This document shows, in pieces, positions 35,819 to 46,454 of a stretch of DNA of 64,000 nucleotides (position 1 is its first letter; the number at the start of each line of letters is the position of its first letter). The DNA is from Agromyces intestinalis (GTDB lineage: Bacteria; Actinomycetota; Actinomycetes; Actinomycetales; Microbacteriaceae): positions 3,410,001 to 3,474,000 of the forward strand of contig NZ_CP043505.1 in assembly GCF_008365295.1 (NCBI RefSeq). Direction: 5' to 3'. The position numbers and the translations under genes were made by a program. Below the pieces are notes generated by a model. It saw only the letters and a program-made list of their open reading frames with translations. It searched no databases and was not told the origin of the DNA.

Positions 35819-35865
35819 GCCGCGCGGTCGGCGCGCGGCGCGCCGTCGTGCACCGCTGCGCAGCG

Positions 35866-36462
35866 TCAGGAGGCGTCGGTCGTGTCGGCGACGTCGTGAA
35901 TCGCGTCGGCCCACCACAGCGTGGTCTCGCCGTAGTCACGGCGCCTGGCGGGTTCGAGGCCGGTCGGCCAGGTCGGCTCGGGCGAGCGCGAGCTGCGCTC
36001 GACCACGACCACCGCATCGGGCGCGAGCCGAGGAACGAGCAGCACGAGGTCGCGCGCCAGCTCGGGCTCGCCGAGGTCGTACGGCGGATCGAGGAACACC
36101 AGGTCTGCCGTGACCTCCGACTGCTCGAGGTGCGCCGCGACCGGGCGCGCGTCGACGCGGATCGTCGGTGTTCCGCTGCGCGGGGCCGCCCGCCGCACCG
36201 CGTCGGCGTTGGCCCGGCAGACATCGGCGGCCTGCTTCGCCCGCTCGACGAGCACCACCTCGGCCGCGCCGCGACTGGCAGCCTCGAGGCCGAGCGCGCC
36301 TGACCCGGCGTACAGGTCGAGCACCCGAGCGCCGTCGACGAGGTCGCGCGACTCGAGCGCGGAGAAGATCGCCTCGCGCACGCGGTCGCTCGTCGGTCGG
36401 GTGCCCGAGCGCGGCACGCGGAGTGCGAGCGAGCCGGCGAAGCCTGAGATGATCCGGGTCAT
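35866..36462 (-). CDS. rsmD: 16S rRNA (guanine(966)-N2)-methyltransferase
   Basis: A 198-residue Rossmann-fold SAM-dependent methyltransferase that modifies G966 of 16S rRNA in the small subunit. TRIISGFAGSLALRVP and TRPTSDRVREAIFSAL form the RsmD entry region, ARVLDLYAGSGALGLEAASRGA is the SAM site and VFLDPPYDLG the NPPY-type catalytic motif. It usually neighbours coaD, which here is about 3 kb away beyond recG. It is divergent from the TPR gene, about 45 bases apart. ATG 36462 is preceded by GGGAG. Confidence 0.93.
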   Translation of the reverse strand: MTRIISGFAGSLALRVPRSGTRPTSDRVREAIFSALESRDLVDGARVLDLYAGSGALGLEAASRGAAEVVLVERAKQAADVCRANADAVRRAAPRSGTPTIRVDARPVAAHLEQSEVTADLVFLDPPYDLGEPELARDLVLLVPRLAPDAVVVVERSSRSPEPTWPTGLEPARRRDYGETTLWWADAIHDVADTTDAS

Positions 36463-36506
36463 GCTCCCGGCAGCATAGTCCTCGGCGGGCCTGACATGAT
36501 GGAAGC

Positions 36507-37400
36507 GTGGATGACACGACCGAGCAGGTGCACGCCGACCCGGCCCGTCACCGGGGGTACGAACAACGCGCGATCGACCGACTGTGGGATTTCGCCGATC
36601 CGATCGCCAGCGAGGCGCGGTTCCGCGCCGCCGCGGCCGACGAGTCGACCTCGCCGCACCTGCGTGCGGTGATGGCGACCCAGGTCGCGCGGGCGCTCGG
36701 CATCCAGCGGCGTACCGCCGAGGCGCTCGAGGCGCTCGACCGGATCGATACGACCGAGGCGGGCGGTGACCCCGCCGAGACGGCCGAGCTCGACAGCCGC
36801 GTCGAACTCGAACGCGGGCGGCTGCTCGCCGATGCGGGCCGCATCGATGAGGCCCTGGCCGCCCTCACCCGTGCGGTGCGGGGCGCCGTGCATGCCGGCT
36901 CGACCTTCCTCGCCCTCGACGCCGTGCACATGCTCGCCCTGCACGACGCCGGGCACGAGCAGGAGTGGGCCGAGCAGGGGCTCGAGCTGCTCGCCGCCGA
37001 GCGCGACCCGCGCGTGCTGCGTTGGGGCGTGGCCCTGCACAACAACCTCGGCTGGACGTTGCACGACGGCGGCGATGCCGAGGCTGGCCTCGCCCAGTTC
37101 GAGCTCGCGGTGGCCGCTGCCGACCGCTTCGGCAGTCTCGAGCAGCAGCAGGTCGCCCGTTGGTCGGTCGGGCGGGCGCTGCGCTCCCTCGGGCGCATCG
37201 AAGAGGCGCTCGCCGTGCAGCGCGAGCTCGTGCTCGTGCGCCCCGACGACCCGTGGGTGCGCGTCGAGCTCGACGCCCTGGCGCAGGTCGACGACGCGGC
37301 GCAGGCTACGGCTTCCGGTGCAGCCTCCGCCGCACCCTCGGGCGAGGCATCCGGTGGAGCATCCCGCGTGACGGAGGCCGGGCCTACCATCGAGGCATGA
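36507..37400 (+). CDS. Tetratricopeptide-repeat protein
   Basis: A 297-residue soluble protein built of paired helices with TPR-like spacing: VARALGIQRRTAEALEAL, ELERGRLLADAGRIDEALAAL, NNLGWTLHDGGDAEAGLAQF and WSVGRALRSLGRIEEALAVQ. The C-terminal 35 residues are a low-complexity Ala/Ser/Gly tail. TPR proteins scaffold protein-protein contacts; no partner is identifiable. GTG 36507 is six bases after CATGAT, consistent with leaderless translation. The ATGA overlap with recG couples the two genes. Confidence 0.82.
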   Translation: MDDTTEQVHADPARHRGYEQRAIDRLWDFADPIASEARFRAAAADESTSPHLRAVMATQVARALGIQRRTAEALEALDRIDTTEAGGDPAETAELDSRVELERGRLLADAGRIDEALAALTRAVRGAVHAGSTFLALDAVHMLALHDAGHEQEWAEQGLELLAAERDPRVLRWGVALHNNLGWTLHDGGDAEAGLAQFELAVAAADRFGSLEQQQVARWSVGRALRSLGRIEEALAVQRELVLVRPDDPWVRVELDALAQVDDAAQATASGAASAAPSGEASGGASRVTEAGPTIEA

Positions 37401-39649
37401 CCGCCGAGGCCCCGACCCCCGTCGGCGCGCTCACCCTCGACACGCGTCTGACGGGCGTGCTGGGCGGCCGCACCGCGCAGTCGTTCGAGCGCGCGTTCGG
37501 GTATCGCACCGTGGGCGACCTGCTCGCCCACTACCCGCGCCGATACGCGATGCGCGGCGAGCTGACCGCGCTCGAGTCCCTGCCGCTCGACGAGAACGTC
37601 ACGATCGTCGCCGAGGTGCTCGAGGTCACCGAGCGGTCGATGCGACAGCGCAAGGGCTCGATCGTCGAGGCGAAGATCTCCGACGGCACCGGCATCCTCA
37701 CCCTCACCTTCTTCAACCAGAAGTGGCGCGCGAACGAGCTGCGGCCCGGCCGGCAGGGCGTGTTCGCCGGCAAGGTCGGCGCGTACAAGGGGGTTCGCCA
37801 GCTTGCGCACCCCGACTACGAGCTCTTCGACGAAATCGTCGATGCCGCCTCGCCCGAGGCCAAACGGTGGGCCGAGGCGCCGATTCCGATCTATCCCGCG
37901 ACCTCGACGATCGCGAGTTGGCAGGTGCAGAAGACGATCGCCCTCGTGCTCGAGGGACTCGGGCCGATCGACGATCCGATCCCCTCCGACGTGCGGTCGG
38001 CGAGGTCGCTGCTCGCGCACCGCGACGCGCTGGCGCGCATCCATCGGCCCGACCGTGAGGCCGACTGGAAGGCGGCAAGGCGCACGCTGCGGTTCACCGA
38101 GGCATTCGTGCTGCAGACCGCCCTGCTGCAGCGGCGCGCCGAGCTGCGCACGCGCGAGACCACGGCGCGTCGGCCCGCTGAGCGCGGGTTCCTGGCGCGA
38201 TTCGACGCGGCGCTGCCGTTCCCGCTGACCGGCGATCAGACCGCGGTCGGCGACGAGATCGCCCACGACCTCGCCGAGCCGGTGCCGATGAACCGGCTCG
38301 TGCAGGGCGAGGTCGGCTCCGGCAAGACGCTCGTCGCGCTGCGCGCGATGCTGGCGGTCGCCGACTCGGGCGGGCAGTCGGCGCTGCTCGCTCCCACCGA
38401 GGTGCTCGCCGCGCAGCACCTGCGGTCGATCGCGAAGGTGCTCGGCCCCGATCTAGCCGCCGAGCTCGTGCCGACGCTCATCACGGGCCAACTCCCGGCT
38501 GCCGAGCGCCGGCGCGCGCTGCTTCGGGCCGCCGCAGGCCAGTCGCGCATCGTCGTCGGCACCCACGCCCTCATCGGCGACCGGGTGTCGTTCGCCGACC
38601 TCGGGCTGGTCGTCGTCGACGAGCAGCACCGGTTCGGGGTCGACCAGCGCGAGGCGCTGCGGCTGAAGGGCGAGCATCCGCCGCACGTGCTCGTGCTCAC
38701 GGCCACCCCGATCCCGCGCACCGTCGCGATGACCGTGTTCGGCGACCTCGACGTGTCGACCATCCGCGAACTGCCGGCGGGGCGCGCCGGCATCGAGAGC
38801 CACGTCGTGCCGCTCGCCCTGAAGCCGGGCTGGCGCTCGCGCGTGTGGGAGCGGCTCGCCGAGGAGGTGGGGCTCGGCCGGCAGGGGTTCGTGGTGTGCC
38901 CGGCGATCGACCCGGCGCACGCCGAGCAGGGCGACGAGCTCGCTCCCGAGGGCGCAGGGGGGCCGGCCGGGTCGGGTGGGCCGGCCGGGTCGGGTGGGCC
39001 GGCCGGGTCGGCGGATGCTCCTGCCGACGCCGTGCCCGAGGCATCCGTGTCGACCGTGCTCGCCGAACTGCGCGCCCACCCGCGCTTCGCGCACCTGCGG
39101 GTCGAGCCGCTGCATGGGCGCATGGCCGCCGATGAGAAGGACGCGCTCATGCGGGCCTTCGCCGCCGGCGAGATCGACGTGCTCGTAGCGACCACCGTCA
39201 TCGAGGTCGGCGTCGATGTGCCGAACGCGAGCGCCATGGTCGTGCTCGACGCCGACCGGTTCGGAGTCTCGCAGCTGCACCAGCTGCGCGGCCGGGTCGG
39301 CCGGGGCTCGGTACCCGGGCTGTGCCTGCTCGTCACCCGGGCGACGCCCGGATCCGTGGCGCTGCAGCGGGTCGAGGCGGTCGCGGCGACCCTCGACGGC
39401 TTCGAGCTCGCCCGGGTCGACCTCGAGCTGCGCCAGGAGGGCGACGTGCTCGGCTCGAGCCAGTCGGGCGGTCGCAGTTCGCTGAAGCTGTTGCGCGTCG
39501 TGCGCGACGGCGACCTCATCGCCGACGCCCGCGACCTGGCGCGCGAGGTCGTCGACGCCGACCCGGCGCTCGCTGAACACGCCGCGCTCGCCGCCGCCGT
39601 GCGCCGCCGCCTCGACGACGAGACCGGTGGATTCCTGAACAAGGGCTGA
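37397..39649 (+). CDS. recG: ATP-dependent DNA helicase RecG
   Basis: A 750-residue superfamily 2 helicase that remodels stalled replication forks and branched recombination intermediates. The N-terminal wedge/OB domain (DLLAHYPRRY) is followed by helicase motifs: I QGEVGSGKTLVALRA, Ia APTEVLAAQH, II VVDEQHRFGVDQR, III LTATPIPRT, V ATTVIEVGVDVPNA and VI QLRGRVGRG, and the C-terminal TRG-type region LRQEGDVLGSSQSGGRSSL. A low-complexity insertion of about 30 residues with GGPAGS repeats near 520-545 splits the second RecA domain and probably forms a surface loop. Start overlaps the TPR gene (ATGA). Confidence 0.95.
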   Translation: MTAEAPTPVGALTLDTRLTGVLGGRTAQSFERAFGYRTVGDLLAHYPRRYAMRGELTALESLPLDENVTIVAEVLEVTERSMRQRKGSIVEAKISDGTGILTLTFFNQKWRANELRPGRQGVFAGKVGAYKGVRQLAHPDYELFDEIVDAASPEAKRWAEAPIPIYPATSTIASWQVQKTIALVLEGLGPIDDPIPSDVRSARSLLAHRDALARIHRPDREADWKAARRTLRFTEAFVLQTALLQRRAELRTRETTARRPAERGFLARFDAALPFPLTGDQTAVGDEIAHDLAEPVPMNRLVQGEVGSGKTLVALRAMLAVADSGGQSALLAPTEVLAAQHLRSIAKVLGPDLAAELVPTLITGQLPAAERRRALLRAAAGQSRIVVGTHALIGDRVSFADLGLVVVDEQHRFGVDQREALRLKGEHPPHVLVLTATPIPRTVAMTVFGDLDVSTIRELPAGRAGIESHVVPLALKPGWRSRVWERLAEEVGLGRQGFVVCPAIDPAHAEQGDELAPEGAGGPAGSGGPAGSGGPAGSADAPADAVPEASVSTVLAELRAHPRFAHLRVEPLHGRMAADEKDALMRAFAAGEIDVLVATTVIEVGVDVPNASAMVVLDADRFGVSQLHQLRGRVGRGSVPGLCLLVTRATPGSVALQRVEAVAATLDGFELARVDLELRQEGDVLGSSQSGGRSSLKLLRVVRDGDLIADARDLAREVVDADPALAEHAALAAAVRRRLDDETGGFLNKG
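38960..39013 (+). repeat. 18-base tandem repeat inside recG
   Basis: Three copies (38960-38977, 38978-38995, 38996-39013) of an 18-base unit encode a repeated Gly-Pro-Ala-Gly-Ser segment. The period is in frame, so copy-number change would not disrupt the gene. Confidence 0.85.
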
Positions 39650-39700
39650 GAGTTCGAGGCACCCCTCCCGACGCGCGGTTCGGGCATTACAGTTGGACGC

Positions 39701-40188
39701 ATGCAGCGGATCGCCGTCGTTCCCGGCTCGTTCGACCCAGTGACCCTGGGCCACCTCGACGTGATCGAGCGTGCCGCCTCGCTGTACGACGAACTGCACG
39801 TCGTCGTCGTGCACAACCCCGACAAGAACGCTCTGCTGCCCATTGCGCAGCGGGTCGCGCTCATCGAGCAGGCGATCTCCGACGCCGGCATCCCGGGGCG
39901 CATCGTCGTCGCATCCTGGAGCATGGGCCTGCTCGTCGACTACTGCAGCGATGTCGGCGCCTCGGTGCTGGTGAAGGGCATCCGGTCGCAGGTCGACGTC
40001 GCCTACGAGACGCCGATGGCGATCGTGAACCGGCATCTCGCCGGCGTCGAGACGGTCTTCCTGTTGCCCGATCCGGCGCACGCGCTGGTCTCGAGCTCGC
40101 TCGTGCGGCAGGTCGCCTCGCTCGGCGGCGACGTCTCGCCCTACGTGCCCGACGCGGTCGTCGAGTACCTGGCCGGAGCGAGGCTGCC

Positions 40189-40192
<4 letters not shown>
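39701..40192 (+). CDS. coaD: Phosphopantetheine adenylyltransferase
   Basis: A 163-residue nucleotidyltransferase that makes dephospho-CoA from 4'-phosphopantetheine and [23 protein letters not shown] contains the T/HxGH motif, [12 protein letters not shown] is the phosphopantetheine-binding segment, and [20 protein letters not shown] is the C-terminal ISSTxVR-type motif. ATG 39701 is seven bases after TACAGT (39688-39693), consistent with leaderless translation. Its stop overlaps the GTG of the second moxR gene by four bases. Confidence 0.96.
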
Positions 40193-41220
<1,028 letters not shown>

Positions 41221-41224
41221 ACGG

Positions 41225-42562
41225 ATGTCCCGCCCGAGCCCCGGCCGCGCCGCATCGCTGCCCCGGCTGACGGGGCGCGGCGGCACGCTGGTCGTGGTGG
41301 GGGTGGTGCTGGTCGCTGTCGCGCTGTGGTTCGACCTGCGCGACGTGCTGCTGCTCGCGTTCGCCGCGATCGCGGTGCCGCTGGCCGCGCTGGCGTTCGT
41401 GGGGGTGCGCATGCCGCAACTCGCCGTGCGTCGCGCGTTCACTCCGCACGTGGGTTCGGCGGGATCGACGGTCGAGGTGCGCGTCGAGGTGCGCAATCGC
41501 AGCTCGCGCACCCTCGACGGGGCGATGTGGAGCGACACCGCGCCCTCGGCGATGCACACGCCCCCCGAAGCGGTGCTTCCCGCACTCGGCGCGCACGAGC
41601 GGATCGCGCCGCGCGGCGATGACCTCGCGCGGCTTTCGTACCGGATGCCGACCCCGTGGCGCGGCGTCTTCGCGATCGGGCCGCTGCGGGTCACGACCAC
41701 CGACCCGTTCGGACTCGCGCGCGCGATGCGCCCGGTCGACGGGGCGCACGAACTCGTCGTGACCCCGCGGGTGACGCGCCTCGACCCGATGACCGGCACC
41801 GGCGCCTCGCTCGACGGCGTGCTGCACGGCCTGCAGCGGCGCACGCATCCGAACTCCGACGAGTTCATCGCCCGCGAGTACCGCTACGGCGACCCGCTGC
41901 GCCGCGTGAACTGGCCGGCGACGGCACGTCGCGGCGAGCTCATGGTGCGCGACGAGGAGCAGCGCGGCGACCCCGAGGCGAGGATCCTCGTCGACGCCGG
42001 ACCGGGCGGGGTCGCCCGCACCGGCGACGGCGCACGGCACGCGGGATTCGAACTCGCGATCGAGCTGGTCGCGTCGATCGGCGTGCACCTGCTCGGTCAG
42101 GGGTTCCGCCTGCGCGTCGACCGCGTCGCCGACCCGACGCGCGGCGCCGTCGACACGGGCGCGACCGCCGGGTACCGCATGCCCGGCGGCGACCGAGTGC
42201 TGCTCGAGGACCTCGCCCGGCTCGAGGCGGAGGACCGCGGGCACGCCCGAGCGGTGGGCGGCGGGGGCGGCCCGGTCGCGGCGGCCGGCACCCCGGTCGA
42301 GGGGCGGATGCCCGGCTACGCGGTGCTCGTCGACCCCGATGCGTCCGATGTCGCCCAGCTCGTCGCGCTGCGACCGGCGTTGTCGCCGGCGGTCGCGTTC
42401 GTACTGGAGTCGGTGCGCCCTTCGATGGTGCGGCTGCTCGAGGACGCCGATTGGCAGGTCACGCGGGTTCGCCGCGCGGCCGACATCGCCGACGCGTGGG
42501 CGGGCATCGGAGGAACCCGGGGCCGGACGCGGACGAACGGGGGCGGCTCCGATGCATCCTGA
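41225..42562 (+). CDS. DUF58 domain membrane protein (copy 2)
   Basis: A 445-residue protein. Two membrane helices near residues 22-60 are followed by a beta-rich domain and the DUF58 core EYRYGDPLRRVNWPATARRGELMVRD near 218-245, then a von Willebrand A-like segment (ARILVDAGPGG) and a Gly-rich loop. It is the expected partner of the MoxR ATPase just upstream (four-base gap) and overlaps the transglutaminase gene by 11 bases. Confidence 0.92.
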   Translation: MSRPSPGRAASLPRLTGRGGTLVVVGVVLVAVALWFDLRDVLLLAFAAIAVPLAALAFVGVRMPQLAVRRAFTPHVGSAGSTVEVRVEVRNRSSRTLDGAMWSDTAPSAMHTPPEAVLPALGAHERIAPRGDDLARLSYRMPTPWRGVFAIGPLRVTTTDPFGLARAMRPVDGAHELVVTPRVTRLDPMTGTGASLDGVLHGLQRRTHPNSDEFIAREYRYGDPLRRVNWPATARRGELMVRDEEQRGDPEARILVDAGPGGVARTGDGARHAGFELAIELVASIGVHLLGQGFRLRVDRVADPTRGAVDTGATAGYRMPGGDRVLLEDLARLEAEDRGHARAVGGGGGPVAAAGTPVEGRMPGYAVLVDPDASDVAQLVALRPALSPAVAFVLESVRPSMVRLLEDADWQVTRVRRAADIADAWAGIGGTRGRTRTNGGGSDAS

Positions 42563-44888
42563 CCCCGCCCGCCTGCCGATCGGGCGTCGCGCCGCCCTCG
42601 CCGGGGGCACCATGCTGCTCATGTCGGCGGCGATCACCTCGCTCGGCCCCCTGATCTCGGGCAGCGGGTGGTGGTGGCTGTGCGCGTTCATCGCGGCGGG
42701 TGTGCTCGCGGCCGGGCTCGGTGCGCGTGCGCTCGGGGCGCCGACGGCGCTCGTGCCGGTCGCGGAGGTCGGCGTGTTCCTCGCCCAGCTCACGCTCGTC
42801 TTCGGCGGCTCGTCGGGATTCCTGCTCGTGGTGCCGACGTTCGAGACCTTCGGCCAGTTCGGCGCGCTCCTCGAGGGCGCGGGCCGCACCATCCAGCAGC
42901 AGGCGCCGCCGGCGATCGCGGTGCCCGCGCTGCTGTTCGCGCTCGCGGTCGGCACCGGCGTGCTCACCATCGTCGCCGACCTGGCGGTGCAGGTCGGGCG
43001 CATGCCGGCACTCGCGGCGGTGCCCGCGCTGGTTCCCGTGACGATCCCGGGATTCATCGTGGATGACGGCGCGCAGCCGCAGAACCTGCTCGCCACGGCG
43101 GCGGCATTCCTCGTGCTGCTGCGGATCGATGTGCGCGTGCGACGCCGGTCGCGTCTCGAGGCGGGTCCCGAGCAGGATGCGCCGGTCGTCGAGGGGCCGC
43201 GCCGGGTGCCGATCGTGTCCACGCTGGCCGCGACCGTCGGGGTCGCCGCCGTGGGGCTGGTCGCCGCGGTCGTGCTCGCCACGGCGACGCCGAGCATCTC
43301 GCAGAGCGAGCTCTTCGGCAAATCGGGCGCGGGATCGCTGTTCTCGCGCGGAGTCAGCCCGTTCATCGACCTGGGTCGCGACCTGCGCCGGCCCGCACCC
43401 GTCCCGGCCTTCCACTACACCTCGCCCGATGCCGACCGGCCGTACTTCCGCCTGCTCACGATCGACCGGTTCCGCGGCGAGGTCTGGGGCGCCTCGCTCG
43501 AGGGCGTCGACAGCGAGAACAGCGTCGACATGCTGCCCCACCCCATCGGCCTGAGCGACGAGGTCGAGACCGCCGAGCGCACGATCGACGTCAGGGTCGA
43601 TACGCTGAGCACGAACTGGCTGCCGGCGCCGTACCCGACGTCTCGCGTCGAGAACCTGCGCGGCTCCTGGTACTGGGAGCGATCGTCGCTGGCGATCCGC
43701 AGCGTCGACACCGGCACCGAGGGGCAGAGCTACCGGATCACCCGCCTCGACGTCGACCCCACCGCCGAGCAACTGCGGGACGCCTCGGGCGTCGTCCCCG
43801 AGCTCATCGAGACGCGCAACCTCGGCCTCTCCGACGGGCGACCCCAGGTCATCCGCGATACCGCAGCAGCCGTGACCGCCGGCGCGGCGACGAAGTACGA
43901 CGCGGCGGTGGCGATCCAGGACTGGTTGCGCGGCGACGAGTTCGAGTACTCGACGGACGCGCCCGTCGAGCAGGGCTACGACGGCGGCGGGTACGACGTG
44001 GTCGCGAGCTTCCTCGAGGAGAAGTCGGGCTACTGCGTGCACTTCGCCGCGACGATGGCGGTGTTGGCGCGAGAGATCGGCATCCCGTCGCGGATTTCGG
44101 TCGGGTACACCGCCGGGTCCTCGACCGACGAGCGCATCGACGGACGCACCGTCGTGCGGGTCGACAGCCACGACCTGCACGCGTGGCCCGAGCTGTACTT
44201 CCCCGGCGTCGGCTGGGTGGCCTTCGAGCCGACCCCCGGCCGTGGGGTGGTGCCGAGCTATACGCGTCCCGACACGGCGAACGTCGGCCCCGTGCCGACC
44301 GCCGCTCCGGCGATGCCGGGCGCCGCGACCGGCCGACCCGACCTCGACCCCGATCGCGGACTCGCCGCGCCCGGAGCGACCGCGGCGGCCGACCCGGCCG
44401 ACCTCACCCTCCGGGTCATCGGCGCGGGGGTGCTCGTCGTCGCGCTGCTCCTCGTGCCCGCGAGTGCGCGCATCCTGCAGCGGGCGAACCGCCGGCGTCG
44501 CATCCGCGGGGGCAGATCACCCGCGATCGCCGCCTGGGACGAGGTGCTCGCGACCAGTCGCGACCTCGGTGCCGGATTCGCGCCGGCCCTCACTCCTCGG
44601 GCGTTCGCCGCCGAGCTCGCGGCCCGGCCTGCGTTCGCCGAGGATGCGGGCGGGGCGCTCTCGGTGCTGCGCGACGCCGTCGAACGCGAGCGCTACGGAC
44701 CCGAGCTCGCCCGAGCAGCCGCACCGCACCCGGCCGACCAGCTCATCGAGGCGCTCGCCGAGGTGCGGCACGCGCTCGCCGCCGACGCGAGGCCGGTCGA
44801 CCGGGTGCGTGCGACGCTTCTGCCCGCGTCGCTGCTCGGCGCCTGGTCGGCACGCGTGACGATCGGCCGCCCGGCGTCGGGGGCGTGA
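42552..44888 (+). CDS. TgpA-type transglutaminase-like membrane protein, triad intact
   Basis: A 778-residue protein with about six N-terminal helices (residues 10-260), an extracytoplasmic transglutaminase-core domain and a further helix near residue 620 before a cytoplasmic tail. The catalytic positions are present: C495 in KSGYCVHFAATMAVLARE, H543 in DLHAWPELYFPGVGW and E559 in FEPTP, so cysteine-dependent peptidase or transamidase activity on envelope proteins is plausible. Substrates are unknown. Compare the triad-less paralogue at 24678. It overlaps the DUF58 gene. Confidence 0.93.
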   Translation: MHPDPARLPIGRRAALAGGTMLLMSAAITSLGPLISGSGWWWLCAFIAAGVLAAGLGARALGAPTALVPVAEVGVFLAQLTLVFGGSSGFLLVVPTFETFGQFGALLEGAGRTIQQQAPPAIAVPALLFALAVGTGVLTIVADLAVQVGRMPALAAVPALVPVTIPGFIVDDGAQPQNLLATAAAFLVLLRIDVRVRRRSRLEAGPEQDAPVVEGPRRVPIVSTLAATVGVAAVGLVAAVVLATATPSISQSELFGKSGAGSLFSRGVSPFIDLGRDLRRPAPVPAFHYTSPDADRPYFRLLTIDRFRGEVWGASLEGVDSENSVDMLPHPIGLSDEVETAERTIDVRVDTLSTNWLPAPYPTSRVENLRGSWYWERSSLAIRSVDTGTEGQSYRITRLDVDPTAEQLRDASGVVPELIETRNLGLSDGRPQVIRDTAAAVTAGAATKYDAAVAIQDWLRGDEFEYSTDAPVEQGYDGGGYDVVASFLEEKSGYCVHFAATMAVLAREIGIPSRISVGYTAGSSTDERIDGRTVVRVDSHDLHAWPELYFPGVGWVAFEPTPGRGVVPSYTRPDTANVGPVPTAAPAMPGAATGRPDLDPDRGLAAPGATAAADPADLTLRVIGAGVLVVALLLVPASARILQRANRRRRIRGGRSPAIAAWDEVLATSRDLGAGFAPALTPRAFAAELAARPAFAEDAGGALSVLRDAVERERYGPELARAAAPHPADQLIEALAEVRHALAADARPVDRVRATLLPASLLGAWSARVTIGRPASGA

Positions 44889-44923
44889 TCGCCGCATTCG
44901 GGCCACAGGGCGCCGCTCGCGCG

Positions 44924-44929
44924 TAGAAT
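44924..44929 (+). promoter_or_regulatory. -10 box of the YceD-rpmF operon
   Basis: TAGAAT ends eight bases before GTG 44938. The probable transcript start falls at or beside the start codon, implying a leaderless mRNA. Confidence 0.6.
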
Positions 44930-44937
44930 CGACGCTC

Positions 44938-45501
44938 GTGAGCAGCCAGCAAGGACCTTTCGCCCTGAACGTGCGCGACCTGATCGGGCGCCCAGGCGAG
45001 ATGCGCGAGACCCGGCTGACGGTGCCGGCGAGCGAACAGCTCGGCGAGGGACTCGTCGCGGTGCGCGAGGGCTCCGAGATCGATCTCGACGTCCGGATCG
45101 AGTCGGTGCACGAGGGCGTTCTCGTGTCCGCTGAGGTCGACGCCGTCGCCGAGGGCGAGTGTGGACGATGCCTGATCGACATCGCCCTGCCCGTCGAAGT
45201 CGAGTTCCAGGAGCTTTTCGCGTACAATTCTGGGGAAGCTTTCGAGTATGAGGTTCAAGACGACCACGTGGATCTTGAATCGCTCATTCGGGATGCGGTA
45301 GTGCTGGCACTGCCGTTCCAGCCGGTGTGCCGGCCGGATTGCCCCGGTCTCGACCCAGAGACCGGGCTTCGTCTGGCCGATCATCCGGAACTCGTCACCC
45401 CTGAGCAGCGCGACCCGAGATGGGCCGCGCTCGCCGGGTTCCAGGCTTCCGGAGACGACGGCTCGGATGTCGCATCCGACACCGACCCGCAGAGAGATTG
45501 A
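44938..45501 (+). CDS. YceD/DUF177 family protein
   Basis: A 187-residue protein of the YceD family (linked to 23S rRNA accumulation in other bacteria). VRDLIGRPGEMRETRLTVP and VSAEVDAVAEGECGRCL with the later PVCRPDCPGL give a four-cysteine pattern (CGRC and CRPDC) that could bind zinc. It is conserved directly upstream of rpmF, here nine bases apart, suggesting a role in ribosome assembly. The C-terminal 30 residues are acidic and variable. GTG 44938 is chosen because of the close -10 box. Confidence 0.9.
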   Translation: MSSQQGPFALNVRDLIGRPGEMRETRLTVPASEQLGEGLVAVREGSEIDLDVRIESVHEGVLVSAEVDAVAEGECGRCLIDIALPVEVEFQELFAYNSGEAFEYEVQDDHVDLESLIRDAVVLALPFQPVCRPDCPGLDPETGLRLADHPELVTPEQRDPRWAALAGFQASGDDGSDVASDTDPQRD

Positions 45502-45510
45502 GAGAGAGTC

Positions 45511-45714
45511 ATGGCTGTTCCCAAGCGGAAGATGTCACGGTCCAACACGCGCGCCCGCCGCTCGCAGTGGAAGGCCGAGGTCCCCACGCTGGTGAAGACC
45601 GTCGAGAACGGCAAGGTCACGTACAGCCTTCCGCACCGCGCGAAGGTCGTCGAGGACTCGGCGGGCACCCCGCTCTTCCTCGAGTACAAGGGCCGCAAGG
45701 TCGCCGACGTCTGA
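45511..45714 (+). CDS. rpmF: 50S ribosomal protein L32
   Basis: A 67-residue basic ribosomal protein. [20 protein letters not shown] is the L32 signature. The C-terminal zinc-type cysteines found in some L32 forms are absent, so this is the C-minus type, which in Actinobacteria can be independent of zinc supply. GAGAGAG precedes the ATG. It lies between yceD and rnc as in most bacteria of this group. Confidence 0.97.
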   Translation: MAVPKRKMSRSNTRARRSQWKAEVPTLVKTVENGKVTYSLPHRAKVVEDSAGTPLFLEYKGRKVADV

Positions 45715-45739
45715 TCGACGCGATACCGCACGACCGGTC

Positions 45740-46453
45740 GTGACCACGACGGAGCGCTCCGAGGCCGAGGGTTCGACGCTGAGCGACCTGCAGCAGACGT
45801 TGCAGGTCCGGCTCGATCCCGACCTCCTGCTCCTCGCGCTCACGCACCGGTCGTTCGCGTATGAGCACGGCGGCATCCCCACGAACGAGCGCCTCGAGTT
45901 CCTCGGCGACTCGATCCTGGGTCAGGCCGTCACCGTGCGGCTCTACCGCGACCACCCCGACCTCGACGAGGGCGAACTGGCCAAGCGCCGGGCGAGCCTC
46001 GTGTCGAGTGTCGCGCTCGCCGAGGTGGGTCGTGCGATCGGGCTCGGCCGGTACATTCGCCTCGGCCGCGGCGAGACGCTCACGGGCGGCGCCGACAAGC
46101 CGTCGATCCTCGCCGACACGGTCGAGGCGATCATCGGGGCGACGTACCTCGATCGCGGTGGCGACGAGGCGACCGCGCTCGTCATGCGGCTGATCGGCCC
46201 GCTCATGCGCGACGCGTCGCGGTTCGGCGCCGCGATGGATCCGAAGACGAGCCTGCAAGAGATCGCGGCGCGCAAAGGCGCCCCGGCACCCGTGTACGTC
46301 GTCTCCGAGAGCGGTCCCGACCACAACAAGCACTTCGTCGCGACGGTCGCCGTCGGTGATCTCGTCACCGCGTCGGGCGACGGTACGAGCAAGAAGCAGG
46401 CCGAGATGGCCGCCGCGCTCGAGGCGTGGACGCTGCTGGCCGCCGCCGACTGA
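45740..46453 (+). CDS. rnc: Ribonuclease III
   Basis: A 237-residue double-strand-specific endoribonuclease for rRNA maturation and mRNA turnover. The catalytic signature is NERLEFLGDSILGQAV, the second acidic site is ADTVEAIIGATYLDRG, and a C-terminal dsRNA-binding domain is DPKTSLQEIAARKG through GTSKKQAEMAAALEAW. GTG 45740 lies 25 bases after rpmF, and mutM starts one base after its stop. Confidence 0.96.
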   Translation: MTTTERSEAEGSTLSDLQQTLQVRLDPDLLLLALTHRSFAYEHGGIPTNERLEFLGDSILGQAVTVRLYRDHPDLDEGELAKRRASLVSSVALAEVGRAIGLGRYIRLGRGETLTGGADKPSILADTVEAIIGATYLDRGGDEATALVMRLIGPLMRDASRFGAAMDPKTSLQEIAARKGAPAPVYVVSESGPDHNKHFVATVAVGDLVTASGDGTSKKQAEMAAALEAWTLLAAAD

Positions 46454-46454
46454 C